Source: Pseudoduganella armeniaca
Lineage (GTDB): Bacteria; Pseudomonadota; Gammaproteobacteria; Burkholderiales; Burkholderiaceae_D
Direction: 5' to 3'
Assembly: GCF_003028855.1 (NCBI RefSeq)
Contig: NZ_CP028324.1
Span: forward strand, 1,798,001 to 1,862,000
Length of the DNA stretch: 64,000 nt
Below the pieces are notes generated by a model. The model did no database searches. It had not been told where the DNA came from and saw only the letters and a program-made list of their open reading frames with translations. This document shows, in pieces, positions 1 through 8,756 of this stretch. Position numbers and translations under genes: made by a program. Numbering within the stretch: the stretch's first letter is position 1; the number at the start of each line of letters is the position of its first letter.

Positions 1-2
1 CC

Positions 3-3000
3 AACAAGAAGGCGGTGCTGGCCGAACTGGCGCGCACGTTGAGCGCGGCGGCCGATGTGCCGTCCATGCCGGCGCCGCCCGACGCGCTGGCGCAGGCCGT
101 TGCCGCGTCGAACGCCATCGCCGAGGTGCTGCACCGTCCCATCGGCGCCAGCGGCGAGACGGCGTTCTCGGTGCTGGCGCTGCAGGCGCGCCTGATCGGG
201 CAGGGCGTGCCGGCACCCACCATCGACGGCGCCGCCGTCGCGGCACTGGCACCCGCCGCGCTCGAACAATTGCTGGCACACGTGGCACGCTTCGGCGCCT
301 TGCTGGCGGCCGAGGGCGCGTTCGACGCGCATCCGTTTGCTGGCACCCGCAACCTGGACCTGCAACCGGTGCAGCTGACGCGCCTGGCGCCGCTGCTGGA
401 ACAGGCCGCGCAGGCGGCAGAGGCGCTGGCGCAGGCGCTGCAGGCGGCGGCCGGCACGCTCGGCATCGCGCTGCCGCCGACGCGCAGTGCCAGCCAGCCG
501 CTGGCCGGCACCCTGGCCGTGCTGCGCGGCCTGCCGCCGGATGGTCATGCCGTCGCGGCGCGGCTGCTGGCCTGCGCCGACCTGCCGCGCCTGCGCCAGA
601 CGCTGGCTGCCGGCCTGGCCTGGCGTGCCGCGCACGATGCGGCGGCCGCCACATTTGTCGATGCCGCCTTCGGCACCGCCGCGCCGCTGCACCTGCGCGC
701 GCCGCTGCTGGCCGGCACCGGGTCGTTCTTCACGCGCTGGGGCGGCGCCTACCGGGGCGCATCGCGCGAGCTGGCTGGCTTGTTGCGGGGTGCCTTGCCG
801 AAGCGCGCGGCCGAGCGCGTCGCACTGGTCGATACGCTGCTGGACGTGCATGCGCGGCGCGAGCACTGGCAGGCCGACGAGCCATTCGCCGCCGCGGCGC
901 TGGGCGATGCCTGGCGCGCCGGCCAGACCGACTTCGGCCGGCTGCTGGCGCTGGCCGACTGGTGTGCCGCGGCGCAGGCGGCACCGCTGCGGCTGGCGCC
1001 GGACCGCATGCTGGCGGTCGCGTCTCAGCCGGCGCAGGTGGACGCGCTGCTGATCGCGATCGCCACCGCCGAGCGCGGCATGGCGCCGCTGGACGAGGTG
1101 CTGGCCACGCTCGATGCCGATTTCGGTGCCGACTACCGGCTGGACGACGCGGCGCGCCGGCTGCGCCGCATGGCGCTGGCCCTGCCGCGCTACGGCGGCT
1201 GGGTGGCGCTGCGCCAGGCCTATCGGGCGCTGACCGACGACGGCGTGCCCGAGGTGGCGCGGCACATGCGCGACGGCACGCTGGCCGCGGATGCGGCCGC
1301 CGTCGAGATCCGCTTTGCCCGCGCCGAGCACCTGTGGAACGTGGCGCGCGAGGCCGAGCCGGTGCTGCGCGAGCTGGGCGGCCAGGATCGCCACGCGCTG
1401 GCGGCCCGTTTCGCGGCACTGGAGCGGCAGCACCTGAAGGATAACGTGACGGCGATCGTCGCGCGCCACCTGGCGCAGGTGCCGCAGGGCGCGATGGGCA
1501 ATATGAAAGTGGTGCGTGGCGAAATCGGCAAGAAGCGCGGCCATATGGCGCTGCGCAAGCTGTTCGCCAGCGCCGGCGATGCGCTGCAGCGGATCAAGCC
1601 GGTCATGCTGATGAGTCCCATCTCGGTGGCGCAGTTCGTGCCGCCCGGCGCGCTGGAATTCGACCTGCTGATCATCGACGAGGCCTCGCAGGTACGGCCC
1701 GAGGACGCGCTGGGGGCGATCGCGCGGGCGCGCCAGATCGTCGTGGTGGGCGACCAGAAGCAGCTGCCGCCGTCGTCGTTCTTCGACCGCTTGCTGAGCG
1801 ACGAGGCGGAGGACGAGGCCGAGGAGACGGAAGCCGATGCGGGCTTGCTGGGCAGCGCCGCCAGCGTTGGCGCGCTGGAGAGTGTGCTCAGCCTGTGCGA
1901 GGCGCGCGGGCTGTCCGGCCGCATGCTGCAGTGGCATTACCGCTCGCGCGACCCGTCGCTGATCCGGGTGTCGAACGCCGAGTTCTATGGCGACGGCCTG
2001 GTGCTGCCGCCGTCGCCGCTGGAACGCAATCCCGGCTTCGGCCTGTGCTTCACGCGCGTTCCCGGCGTGTACGACAAGGGCGGCAAGCGCGATAACCGCG
2101 TCGAGGGCGATGCCATCGTGGCGCGCGTGGCCGAGCATGCGCGCAGCCAAGCGGCGCTGTCGCTGGGCATCGTCACGTTCTCGTCCAGCCAGCGCAACCT
2201 GATCACGGAGCTGCTGGAGCTGGCGCGCCGCGCCGATCCCGTGCTCGATGCATTCCTGCGCGAAGGGAAGAGCGAAGACGTGTTCGTCAAGAACATCGAG
2301 AACGTGCAGGGCGACGAGCGCGACGTGATCCTGGTCAGCGTCGGCTACGGCCCGACGGAAGCAGGCGGGCGGCTGGCCAGCATGGCCTTCGGCCCCGTCA
2401 ACGCGGAGGGCGGCGAGCGCCGTTTGAACGTGCTGTTTACGCGTGCGCGCCTGCGCTGCGAGGTATTCGCCTCGTTCGACCCGGCCGATATCGATCCGGC
2501 CCGCACCAGCCGCGCCGGGCCGCGCATCCTGAAGCGCTTCTTGCAGGCGGCGCAGCAGCGCGGCGCGGCCGACGCGCCGGCCGCTGGCGCTCCGTCCACC
2601 GTGCTGGCGCAAGACGTGGCGGACGCCATCCGCGCGTTGGGCTACGTGGTGGACGCGCAAGTAGGCTCGGCCGGCTTTTATCTCGACCTGGCGGTGCGCC
2701 ATCCGGACCGGCCGGACACCTACCTGCTGGCGGTCGAATGCGACGGCCCGGCCTGGCGCGACGCGCGCTGGGCGCGCGAACGGGAGCGGCTGCGCCAGGA
2801 AGTGCTGGCGCACCTGGGCTGGCGCCTGCACCGCGTGTGGAGCACGGACTGGTTCTACCGCCGCGACAGCGAGATCGAACGGCTGCGCGCGGCACTGGAC
2901 GCAGCCCGCGGCATGGCGCCCGACGCGCCGCCGATCGACGGCGCCAACAGCGGCATGGCGCTGCCCATACCGGTCGACGAACCGGAGCTCGCGGTCGAAG

Positions 3001-3503
3001 CGGCGCCGGTGGCCGCCATGCCGCAGATGCCGCTGTATGAGCGCTGCGTGGTGCCGATGGGCGAGGGCGAGCCGCACGAGCTGGCGCCGGCGCGGCTGGT
3101 GGAGCTGGTCACGACCATCGTCACGGCGGAGGGGCCGATCCACGTGGAGGAAGTGGCGCGGCGCGTGGCCGCCTGCTTCGGCAAGGACAAGGCGGGCGCG
3201 CGCATCCTGGCGCTGACGCGCACGGCGCTGGAGACGGCCGACCTGCTGTCGGACGGCACGTTCTGGTTCACCCAGGCGCAGCACGACGCGCCGCCGCTGC
3301 GCGACCGCTCGCAGGAGAGCGGCGCCACCGTCAAGGCGGCCAGTATTTCGCCGCTGGAGTTGGGCGCGGCACTGCGGCTGGCGCGCGAGCAGAACGGCGG
3401 TGGCAGCGCGGCGGAAATGATCCGCTGCGCGGCGCGGCTGCTGGGGTTCAAGCGGGTGGGGACGGAGTTGAGCGAGCGGCTGGCCGCGGCGCTGGAAAGC
3501 TAG
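3..3503 (+). CDS. SF1 helicase with C-terminal REase-like and DUF3320 domains (5' partial)
   Basis: The reading frame is already open at the window edge (reads N-K-K-A-V-L-A-E-L), so the N-terminus and Walker A lie upstream; about 1166 residues are visible. Seen: Walker B DEASQ near visible residue 558, then the GDQKQLPP helicase motif, WHYRSR, ENVQGDERD and the RLNVLFTRAR motif VI, a full SF1 (UPF1/DNA2-like) set. After it comes a small endonuclease-like domain (FYLDLAV followed by VECDG, with the downstream WSTDWFYR signature typical of the MTES_1575 REase fold) and a C-terminal DUF3320-like region. The family is ATP-driven helicase/nuclease; similar DUF4011-helicase-Vsr-like proteins have been linked to anti-phage defence. 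Whether this copy is defensive cannot be judged without the upstream part. Confidence 0.85.
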   Translation, partial: NKKAVLAELARTLSAAADVPSMPAPPDALAQAVAASNAIAEVLHRPIGASGETAFSVLALQARLIGQGVPAPTIDGAAVAALAPAALEQLLAHVARFGALLAAEGAFDAHPFAGTRNLDLQPVQLTRLAPLLEQAAQAAEALAQALQAAAGTLGIALPPTRSASQPLAGTLAVLRGLPPDGHAVAARLLACADLPRLRQTLAAGLAWRAAHDAAAATFVDAAFGTAAPLHLRAPLLAGTGSFFTRWGGAYRGASRELAGLLRGALPKRAAERVALVDTLLDVHARREHWQADEPFAAAALGDAWRAGQTDFGRLLALADWCAAAQAAPLRLAPDRMLAVASQPAQVDALLIAIATAERGMAPLDEVLATLDADFGADYRLDDAARRLRRMALALPRYGGWVALRQAYRALTDDGVPEVARHMRDGTLAADAAAVEIRFARAEHLWNVAREAEPVLRELGGQDRHALAARFAALERQHLKDNVTAIVARHLAQVPQGAMGNMKVVRGEIGKKRGHMALRKLFASAGDALQRIKPVMLMSPISVAQFVPPGALEFDLLIIDEASQVRPEDALGAIARARQIVVVGDQKQLPPSSFFDRLLSDEAEDEAEETEADAGLLGSAASVGALESVLSLCEARGLSGRMLQWHYRSRDPSLIRVSNAEFYGDGLVLPPSPLERNPGFGLCFTRVPGVYDKGGKRDNRVEGDAIVARVAEHARSQAALSLGIVTFSSSQRNLITELLELARRADPVLDAFLREGKSEDVFVKNIENVQGDERDVILVSVGYGPTEAGGRLASMAFGPVNAEGGERRLNVLFTRARLRCEVFASFDPADIDPARTSRAGPRILKRFLQAAQQRGAADAPAAGAPSTVLAQDVADAIRALGYVVDAQVGSAGFYLDLAVRHPDRPDTYLLAVECDGPAWRDARWARERERLRQEVLAHLGWRLHRVWSTDWFYRRDSEIERLRAALDAARGMAPDAPPIDGANSGMALPIPVDEPELAVEAAPVAAMPQMPLYERCVVPMGEGEPHELAPARLVELVTTIVTAEGPIHVEEVARRVAACFGKDKAGARILALTRTALETADLLSDGTFWFTQAQHDAPPLRDRSQESGATVKAASISPLELGAALRLAREQNGGGSAAEMIRCAARLLGFKRVGTELSERLAAALES

Positions 3504-3526
3504 AAGCGGCGGGGACATAAACCCGA

Positions 3527-3580
3527 GGGGACAGGCACCTGTCTCAGGGCGGTAACGCCCTGAGACAGGTGCCTGTCCCC
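3527..3580. repeat. Perfect 25-bp hairpin of the GGGGACAGGCACC family
   Basis: The arms at 3527-3551 and 3556-3580 are perfectly complementary with a four-base GTAA loop. The outer part is GGGGACAGGCACC and the inner part CTGTCTCAGGGCG. It fills the gap between two convergent genes (helicase and GntR regulator). There is no T-run. ACCC precedes and GGGT follows the arms, extending the palindrome imperfectly. Same outer arm as the hairpins near 11.1, 17.8, 18.2, 28.4 and 32.7 kb. Confidence 0.95.
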
Positions 3581-3590
3581 ATGGGTCTCG

Positions 3591-4280
3591 TTAGCCGCGC
3601 GAGAACGTGCGCGTCACCCGCTCCAGGTGCGCCCGCATCGCATGCCGCGCCCCGGCCGGATCGCGCGCGGCGATCGCTTCCAAAATCTTGCGGTGGTCCG
3701 GCAGCGTCTCCAGCCGCAGTTCCTCGGTCTGGTAGTGCTCCTTCAGCTTGTGCCACAGGGAGCCGCGGTTGTTCCACAGGTATTCGATGACGCCCACAAA
3801 GGCGGTGTTGCCGGTGGCGCGCGCGATGGCCAGGTGGAAGTTGCGGTCGGCCTGCTCGTTGCTGGCGCGGTCCTCGTGATGCCGTTCCATCTCCTCGACG
3901 GCGCGCAGGATCGCATCGACCTGGGCGGCCGTGGCGACCTTGGCGGCGATCGCGGCGATTTCCGATTCGATCAGGCGGCGCGCGGCCAGCACCTCGAACG
4001 GGCCCGGGCCGGTTTCCGGCACCTCGGCCGGCAGCGGTTGTTCGCACACATACACGCCCGAGCCGCCGCGCACTTCGACCACGCCGCCCAGCTCCAGCGC
4101 GATGAGCGCCTCGCGCAGCGAGGCGCGGCTGACGGACAGCTTGGCCGACAGCTCGCGCTCGGCCGGCAGGCGCGCGCCGGGCCCCAGCTGCTCATCCTGG
4201 ATCAGCTGCTGGACGCGCTCGGCGACGATGCGGTACAGCCGCGGTTCGGGAGCGCCGTTGTCGCCGTTGGGCTTCTTCAT
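3591..4280 (-). CDS. GntR/FadR-family transcriptional regulator
   Basis: A 229-residue protein with an N-terminal winged helix-turn-helix (about residues 14-80; LPAERELSAKLSVSRASLREAL is the typical GntR recognition region, followed by the VEVRGGSGVYV wing) and a C-terminal all-helical FCD domain (about 95-220). FCD proteins bind small carboxylates and usually repress catabolic or transport genes. The effector cannot be read from sequence, and no obvious catabolic target adjoins it. It lies 20 bp beyond the ispB start, in the same direction but downstream of ispB only through ispB's 3' end at 4301, so cotranscription with ispB is possible. Length is normal for the FadR subfamily. Confidence 0.9.
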   Translation of the reverse strand: MKKPNGDNGAPEPRLYRIVAERVQQLIQDEQLGPGARLPAERELSAKLSVSRASLREALIALELGGVVEVRGGSGVYVCEQPLPAEVPETGPGPFEVLAARRLIESEIAAIAAKVATAAQVDAILRAVEEMERHHEDRASNEQADRNFHLAIARATGNTAFVGVIEYLWNNRGSLWHKLKEHYQTEELRLETLPDHRKILEAIAARDPAGARHAMRAHLERVTRTFSRG

Positions 4281-4300
4281 GAGTGGCTTAGTGATCGGGC

Positions 4301-5284
4301 TTAGTGATTGCGGTCGACGGCGAAGCGGGCCAGCTGCAGCAGCGAGTCCTTGTAGCGGCTGTCCGGCATCGCGGCGATGGCGTCGATGGCGCGTTGCGCC
4401 GCCACTTGCGCCTCGCGGCGGGTGTAATCGAGTGCGCCGCTGCTGGTGATGGCGGCCAGGATGGTGTCGAAATGCTGCTCGTCGCCGTTCTCGATGCAGG
4501 CGCGCACCAGCTGGCGCTGTTCTTCCGTGCCGTGCTCCATCAGGTAGATCAGCGGCATGGTCGGCTTGCCCTCGCGCAGGTCGTCGCCCACGTTCTTGCC
4601 GATCTCGCTGGCGTCGCCGGCGTAATCGAGCACGTCGTCGATCAGCTGGAAGGCGGTACCCAGCGAACGGCCATATTCGCCGGCGGCGGCGATCTGTTCG
4701 TCGTTGGCACCGGCGACCAGCGCGCCCAGTTCGGCGGCGGCCTCGAACAGCTTGGCCGTCTTCGAGCGAATCACCTGCAGGTAGCTGTCCTGCGTCACGT
4801 CCGGATCGTGCATGTTCAGCAGCTGCAGCACCTCCCCTTCGGCGATCACGTTGGTGGCGTCGGACAGGATGCTCATGATGCGCATATTGTCCAGCGAGAC
4901 CATCATCTGGAACGCGCGCGAGTAGAGGAAGTCGCCCACCAGCACGGAAGCGGCATTGCCGAACAGCGCGTTGGCCGTGGCGCGGCCACGGCGCAGCGAA
5001 GATTCGTCGACCACGTCGTCGTGCAGCAGCGTGGCGGTGTGGATGAACTCCACGACGGCAGCCAGCTCGTGGTGTGCCGTGCCCTTGTAAGAATAGGCGT
5101 TCGCCACCAGCAGCACCAGCACGGGACGGATCCGCTTGCCGCCGGCGCTGATGATGTATTCCGCGATCTGGTTGACCAGCGCGACCTCCGAGTGCAGGCG
5201 CTGGCGGATCACGCCATTGACGGCGTCCATGTCGGCGGCGATGGTGCTGATGATGTTATTCTGGCTGGCTGGTTGGGTGGACAA
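4301..5284 (-). CDS. ispB: Octaprenyl diphosphate synthase (polyprenyl synthetase)
   Basis: A 327-residue trans-isoprenyl diphosphate synthase. It elongates farnesyl diphosphate with isopentenyl diphosphate to make the ubiquinone side chain. Both aspartate-rich motifs are present: LLHDDVVDES (first DDxxD-type motif, near residue 92) and LIDDVLDYAGD (second, near 217), with the GGKRIRP substrate-binding motif near residue 49. It is divergent from rplU-rpmA-obgE, the standard arrangement in beta- and gammaproteobacteria, which supports the IspB assignment over other prenyl synthases. A TATAAT hexamer (complement of 5320-5325) lies upstream, but I find no convincing -35 partner. The start gives full family length. 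Confidence 0.93.
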   Translation of the reverse strand: MSTQPASQNNIISTIAADMDAVNGVIRQRLHSEVALVNQIAEYIISAGGKRIRPVLVLLVANAYSYKGTAHHELAAVVEFIHTATLLHDDVVDESSLRRGRATANALFGNAASVLVGDFLYSRAFQMMVSLDNMRIMSILSDATNVIAEGEVLQLLNMHDPDVTQDSYLQVIRSKTAKLFEAAAELGALVAGANDEQIAAAGEYGRSLGTAFQLIDDVLDYAGDASEIGKNVGDDLREGKPTMPLIYLMEHGTEEQRQLVRACIENGDEQHFDTILAAITSSGALDYTRREAQVAAQRAIDAIAAMPDSRYKDSLLQLARFAVDRNH

Positions 5285-5383
5285 GGCGGACCTGCGTTGG
5301 ACGGATTGAGGTGGTGCGAATTATACGACATGCACGCTTCACGTTGCCGACATACCACGAGCGGATGTCTTTGTGAATACTTT

Positions 5384-5412
5384 TTGACGCGTTTTTCCCA
5401 TCCATGTATAAT
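5384..5412 (+). promoter_or_regulatory. Sigma-70 promoter for rplU-rpmA
   Basis: TTGACG at 5384-5389 and a perfect TATAAT at 5407-5412 are separated by 17 bp. It lies about 93 bp upstream of the rplU start, in the ispB/rplU divergent gap, pointing to the ribosomal protein genes. Confidence 0.85.
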
Positions 5413-5504
5413 CACTGGTTCCCCGGCCTCCGTTCGGGCGCAGCAACACCGCGCCAGGGTGTCGAGCAAGGGATTTTTAATAACATTTGATGAGGTTTCA
5501 AATC

Positions 5505-5816
5505 ATGTACGCGGTCATAAAAACCGGTGGCAAGCAATACAAAGTTGTCGCTGGCGAAAAACTCAAAGTAGAACAGATACCTGCTGACATTGGTTCCGAA
5601 CTCACCATCGATCAAGTTCTCGCCGTTGGCGCGGGCGACAGCATCAAGTTTGGTGCTCCACTGGTTGAAGGTGCAAAGGTTCTGGTGAAAGTGGTTTCCC
5701 AAGGTCGTCACGACAAGGTCAAGATCTTCAAGATGCGCCGTCGTAAGCACTACCAGAAGCACCAGGGCCATCGCCAGAACTACACCGAAATCCAAATCGT
5801 TTCGATCAACGGCTAA
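5505..5816 (+). CDS. rplU: 50S ribosomal protein L21
   Basis: A 103-residue protein, the usual L21 length, beginning MYAVIKTGGKQYKV and containing the conserved KIFKMRRRKHYQKHQGHRQ block that contacts 23S rRNA. The ATG at 5505 is chosen because the in-frame codon at 5487 would add six residues not found in L21. It is followed 37 bp later by rpmA, the universal L21-L27 pairing, and is driven by the strong promoter at 5384-5412. Codon choice is less GC-extreme than the neighbours, as expected for a highly expressed gene. Confidence 0.98.
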   Translation: MYAVIKTGGKQYKVVAGEKLKVEQIPADIGSELTIDQVLAVGAGDSIKFGAPLVEGAKVLVKVVSQGRHDKVKIFKMRRRKHYQKHQGHRQNYTEIQIVSING

Positions 5817-5853
5817 TCGCTGTTATCTGAATTCAGCAATCAAGGAGCATTAA

Positions 5854-6117
5854 ATGGCACACAAAAAAGGTGGCGGTACTACCCGCAACGGCCGCGATTC
5901 CGAATCAAAACGCCTGGGCGTTAAGGTTTACGGCGGTCAGACGATCAATGCAGGCGGCATCATCATCCGTCAGCGCGGCACCCCAGTGCGCGCCGGCGAA
6001 GGCGTTGGCACCGGCAAGGACCACACCCTGTTCGCTCTGACGAACGGCGTGGTCAAGTTCGTGACCAAAGGCGCTGGCAACCACAAGTTCGTCACCGTCG
6101 TTCCAGCTGCACAGTAA
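5854..6117 (+). CDS. rpmA: 50S ribosomal protein L27
   Basis: An 87-residue L27 with the N-terminus MAHKKGGGTTRNGRDS that reaches toward the peptidyl-transferase centre, and the conserved GGIIIRQRGT segment. AAGGAGC sits eight bases ahead of the ATG as a strong ribosome-binding site. It is the second gene of the rplU-rpmA unit. A terminator-like hairpin at 6201-6227 separates it from obgE, so obgE may be transcribed partly by read-through. Confidence 0.98.
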   Translation: MAHKKGGGTTRNGRDSESKRLGVKVYGGQTINAGGIIIRQRGTPVRAGEGVGTGKDHTLFALTNGVVKFVTKGAGNHKFVTVVPAAQ

Positions 6118-6200
6118 TCGACTAGATTACGACAGGCCCTGGCTCCGCGGCGTTCGCGCCGCAGGGCGGTGCCTCACAGGCGGACAGCTTGTGGATAGAG

Positions 6201-6227
6201 GGCTCTGCCACCGGTGGAGCCTTTTTT
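6201..6227 (+). terminator. Terminator or attenuator between rpmA and obgE
   Basis: A bulged hairpin, GGCT..CCAC pairing with GTGG..AGCC, is followed by six T residues. It lies 84 bp after rpmA and 80 bp before obgE. A second perfect hairpin just upstream (6147-6152 with 6157-6162, loop TTCG) lacks a T-run. Confidence 0.65.
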
Positions 6228-6306
6228 GTTTTGGCGCTGTCCTCGTTAAGGGCTGATTTCCTTCAGTCCTTACCGAGTGCAGGGCCCACTTTTCAGGCGG
6301 TAGATT

Positions 6307-7416
6307 ATGAAGTTCATCGACGAAGCACGTATCGAAGTCATTGCCGGCGACGGCGGCAATGGCTGCGCCTCCTTCCGGCGCGAGAAATTCCGCCCGTTCG
6401 GCGGCCCGGACGGCGGCGACGGCGGCAAGGGCGGCTCGATCTGGGCCGTGGCCGACCGTAACGTCAACACGCTGGTCGACTATCGTTTCTCGAAGATGCA
6501 CCGCGCCAGCAATGGCGAGGCGGGCCGTGGTTCCGACTGCTACGGCAAGGGCGCGGACGACGTCACCCTGCGCGTGCCGGTGGGCACGCTGATCATCGAC
6601 GAGGTGTCGGGCGAAATCATCGCCGACATGACGGAACACGGCCAGATGGAACTGCTGGCCAAGGGCGGTGAGGGCGGCTGGGGCAACATCCACTTCAAGA
6701 CGTCGACCAACCGCGCGCCGCGCCAGAAGACCGAAGGCAAGGAAGGCGAACGCCGCGAACTGCGCCTGGAGCTGAAGGTGCTGGCGGACGTGGGCCTGTT
6801 GGGCATGCCGAACGCCGGCAAGTCGACGTTCATCACGGCCGTGTCGAACGCGCGCCCGAAGATCGCCGACTACCCGTTCACGACGCTGCACCCGAACCTG
6901 GGCGTGGTGCGCGTGTCGCACGAAAAGAGCTTCGTCATCGCCGACATCCCCGGCCTGATCGAGGGCGCGGCCGAAGGCGCCGGCCTGGGGCACCAGTTCC
7001 TGCGCCACCTGTCGCGCACGGGCCTGCTGCTGCACATCGTCGACCTGGCGCCGTTCGAAGCGACCGTCGATCCCGTCAAGGAAGCCAAGGCGCTGGTCAA
7101 GGAGCTGGAGAAGTACGACCAGGAACTGCTGGACAAGCCGCGCTGGCTGGTGCTGAACAAGGTGGACGTGATCCCGGCCGAGGAACGCGCCAAGCGCGTC
7201 AAGGACTTCGTCAAGAAGTTCGGCTGGAAGGGCCCCGTGTTCGAGATCTCCGCGCTGTCGCACGAAGGCACGCAGGAACTGGTCAATGCGATCTACCAGT
7301 ACCTGGAGCAGAAGCGCCACAGCGAGCAGCGCGCCGAGGAAACCCAGATGACCGAAGAAGCGCGCGGCATCTCGTCGATCGACCCTGACGACCCACGCTT
7401 CAAGGTTCTCGATTAA
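6307..7416 (+). CDS. obgE: Obg family GTPase (ribosome assembly)
   Basis: A 369-residue Obg/CgtA GTPase acting in late 50S subunit assembly and stringent-response signalling. Residues 1-158 form the glycine-rich Obg domain (GGDGGKGGS, KGGEGGWGN). The G domain follows, with G1 GMPNAGKST near 166, G3 DIPGLIEGA near 213, G4 NKVD near 283 and G5 ISALSHEG near 312. A short acidic C-terminal tail ends RFKVLD. Its place after rplU-rpmA is the conserved order in proteobacteria. Confidence 0.97.
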   Translation: MKFIDEARIEVIAGDGGNGCASFRREKFRPFGGPDGGDGGKGGSIWAVADRNVNTLVDYRFSKMHRASNGEAGRGSDCYGKGADDVTLRVPVGTLIIDEVSGEIIADMTEHGQMELLAKGGEGGWGNIHFKTSTNRAPRQKTEGKEGERRELRLELKVLADVGLLGMPNAGKSTFITAVSNARPKIADYPFTTLHPNLGVVRVSHEKSFVIADIPGLIEGAAEGAGLGHQFLRHLSRTGLLLHIVDLAPFEATVDPVKEAKALVKELEKYDQELLDKPRWLVLNKVDVIPAEERAKRVKDFVKKFGWKGPVFEISALSHEGTQELVNAIYQYLEQKRHSEQRAEETQMTEEARGISSIDPDDPRFKVLD

Positions 7417-7425
7417 AATCGCAGT

Positions 7426-7466
7426 ACCTGTGACTTGCCGGACCCGCCATACGCAGGTTCCGGCAA
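7426..7466 (+). other. Two mutually exclusive hairpins in the proB leader
   Basis: In the 121-bp gap between obgE and proB, 7426-7432 can pair with 7452-7458 (7 bp, one G-U). 7435-7442 can pair perfectly with 7459-7466 (TTGCCGGA with TCCGGCAA). Each helix places an arm inside the other's loop, so they compete or form a knot. No T-run follows. The regulatory role is only a suggestion. Confidence 0.35.
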
Positions 7467-7537
7467 CGTCCGCGGCAAAGCCGGGCGACACGCCGGGTGA
7501 ATCCAGATCCCTCATTCAACAAGAGATTGGCCGCACC

Positions 7538-8656
7538 ATGAACTCCCTCATCCAGAAAGCCAACCGGCTGATCGTCAAGGTCGGCTCCTCGCTCGTGACC
7601 AACGATGGCCGCGGGCTCGATCATGCCGCCATCGCGCGCTGGGCCGCGCAGATCGCCGCCTTGCGCGCGCTGGGCAAGCAGGTCGTGCTGGTCAGCTCCG
7701 GCGCCATTGCCGAAGGCATGCTGCGCCTCGGCTTCGAGCACCGTCCCACCGACATCCACGCGCTGCAGGCCTGCGCCGCCGTCGGCCAGATGGGCCTGGC
7801 GCAGATCTACGAAACGAGCTTTCGCGCGCACGGCCTCGGCACCGCGCAAGTGCTGCTGACGCACGCCGACCTGGCCGACCGCGAACGCTACCTGAACGCG
7901 CGCTCCACCTTGACCACCTTGCTGAGCCTCGGCGTCGTCCCGATCATCAACGAGAACGACACGGTCGTCACCGACGAGATCAAGTTCGGCGACAACGACA
8001 CGCTGGGCGCGCTAGTGGCCAACCTGATCGAAGCGGATGCGCTGATCATCCTGACCGACCAGCGCGGGCTGTTCTCGGCCGACCCGCGCAAGGACCCGGC
8101 GGCCTACCTGATCGAACGCGCCAGCGCCGGCGACCCGGCGCTGGAAGCGATGGCGGGCGGCGCAGGCTCGAGCCTGGGCCGCGGCGGCATGCTGACCAAG
8201 ATCCTGGCCGCCAAGCGCGCCGCCAAATCCGGTGCGCACACGGTGATCGCGTTCGGCCGCGAGGAAGGGGTGCTGACGCGCCTGGCCAACGGCGAAGCGA
8301 TCGGCACCGAGCTGCAGGCGCAGACGGGCCACCTGACGGCACGCAAGCAGTGGATGGCCGATCACCTGCACACGGCCGGCCAGGTCGTCATCGATGCGGG
8401 CGCGGTGGCCAAGCTGTCGCGCGAGGGCAAGTCGCTGTTGCCGATCGGGGTGATGGAAGTGCGCGGCGAATTCGGCCGTGGCGCCGTCATCACCTGCGTC
8501 AGCGAAGGCGGCGTGGCGATCGCGCGCGGGCTGACCAACTACACCAGCACCGAAGCGCGGCGCATCCTGCGCAAGCCGTCCAGCGAGATCGAAGGCATCC
8601 TCGGCTTCGTCGAGGGACCGGAGCTGATCCACCGCGACAATATGGTCCTGCTCTAA
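7538..8656 (+). CDS. proB: Glutamate 5-kinase
   Basis: A 372-residue enzyme that phosphorylates glutamate to gamma-glutamyl phosphate, the first step of proline synthesis. The amino-acid-kinase domain spans about 1-260 (KVGSSLV near 14-20, VLVSSGAIAEG, INENDTVVTDE, GRGGMLTKI), followed by a C-terminal PUA domain (about 280-370; VIDAGAVAKL). The ATG at 7538 starts at MNSLIQKANRLIVKVGSS; the frame is open further upstream to 7430, but that extension has no family match. It follows obgE, a common betaproteobacterial order. Feedback inhibition by proline is expected from the family. Confidence 0.96.
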   Translation: MNSLIQKANRLIVKVGSSLVTNDGRGLDHAAIARWAAQIAALRALGKQVVLVSSGAIAEGMLRLGFEHRPTDIHALQACAAVGQMGLAQIYETSFRAHGLGTAQVLLTHADLADRERYLNARSTLTTLLSLGVVPIINENDTVVTDEIKFGDNDTLGALVANLIEADALIILTDQRGLFSADPRKDPAAYLIERASAGDPALEAMAGGAGSSLGRGGMLTKILAAKRAAKSGAHTVIAFGREEGVLTRLANGEAIGTELQAQTGHLTARKQWMADHLHTAGQVVIDAGAVAKLSREGKSLLPIGVMEVRGEFGRGAVITCVSEGGVAIARGLTNYTSTEARRILRKPSSEIEGILGFVEGPELIHRDNMVLL

Positions 8657-8674
8657 ACAACCCAAGGGCGAACC

Positions 8675-8705
8675 CCGGGGTCAGACCCGCCGGGTCTGAC
8701 CCCGG
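8675..8705. repeat. Perfect 15-bp palindrome CCGGGGTCAGACCCG
   Basis: The arms at 8675-8689 and 8691-8705 are exact complements around a single central C. It lies 19 bp after proB and between the convergent proB and nth. It shares the GGGGTCAGACCCC wording with the composite hairpin at 48.8-49.0 kb. Confidence 0.9.
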
Positions 8706-8756
8706 CTCTGCGCTTCCGGGTGACAAATTGCCTGCGGCGCGCGAGGGAGCGTAGGC

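Noticed and set aside
3527..3580. Hairpins of the GGGGACAGGCACC family called as classic Rho-independent terminators
   Set aside because: No T-run follows on either strand in any copy, so they are listed as repeats; a role in transcript ends is only suggested.
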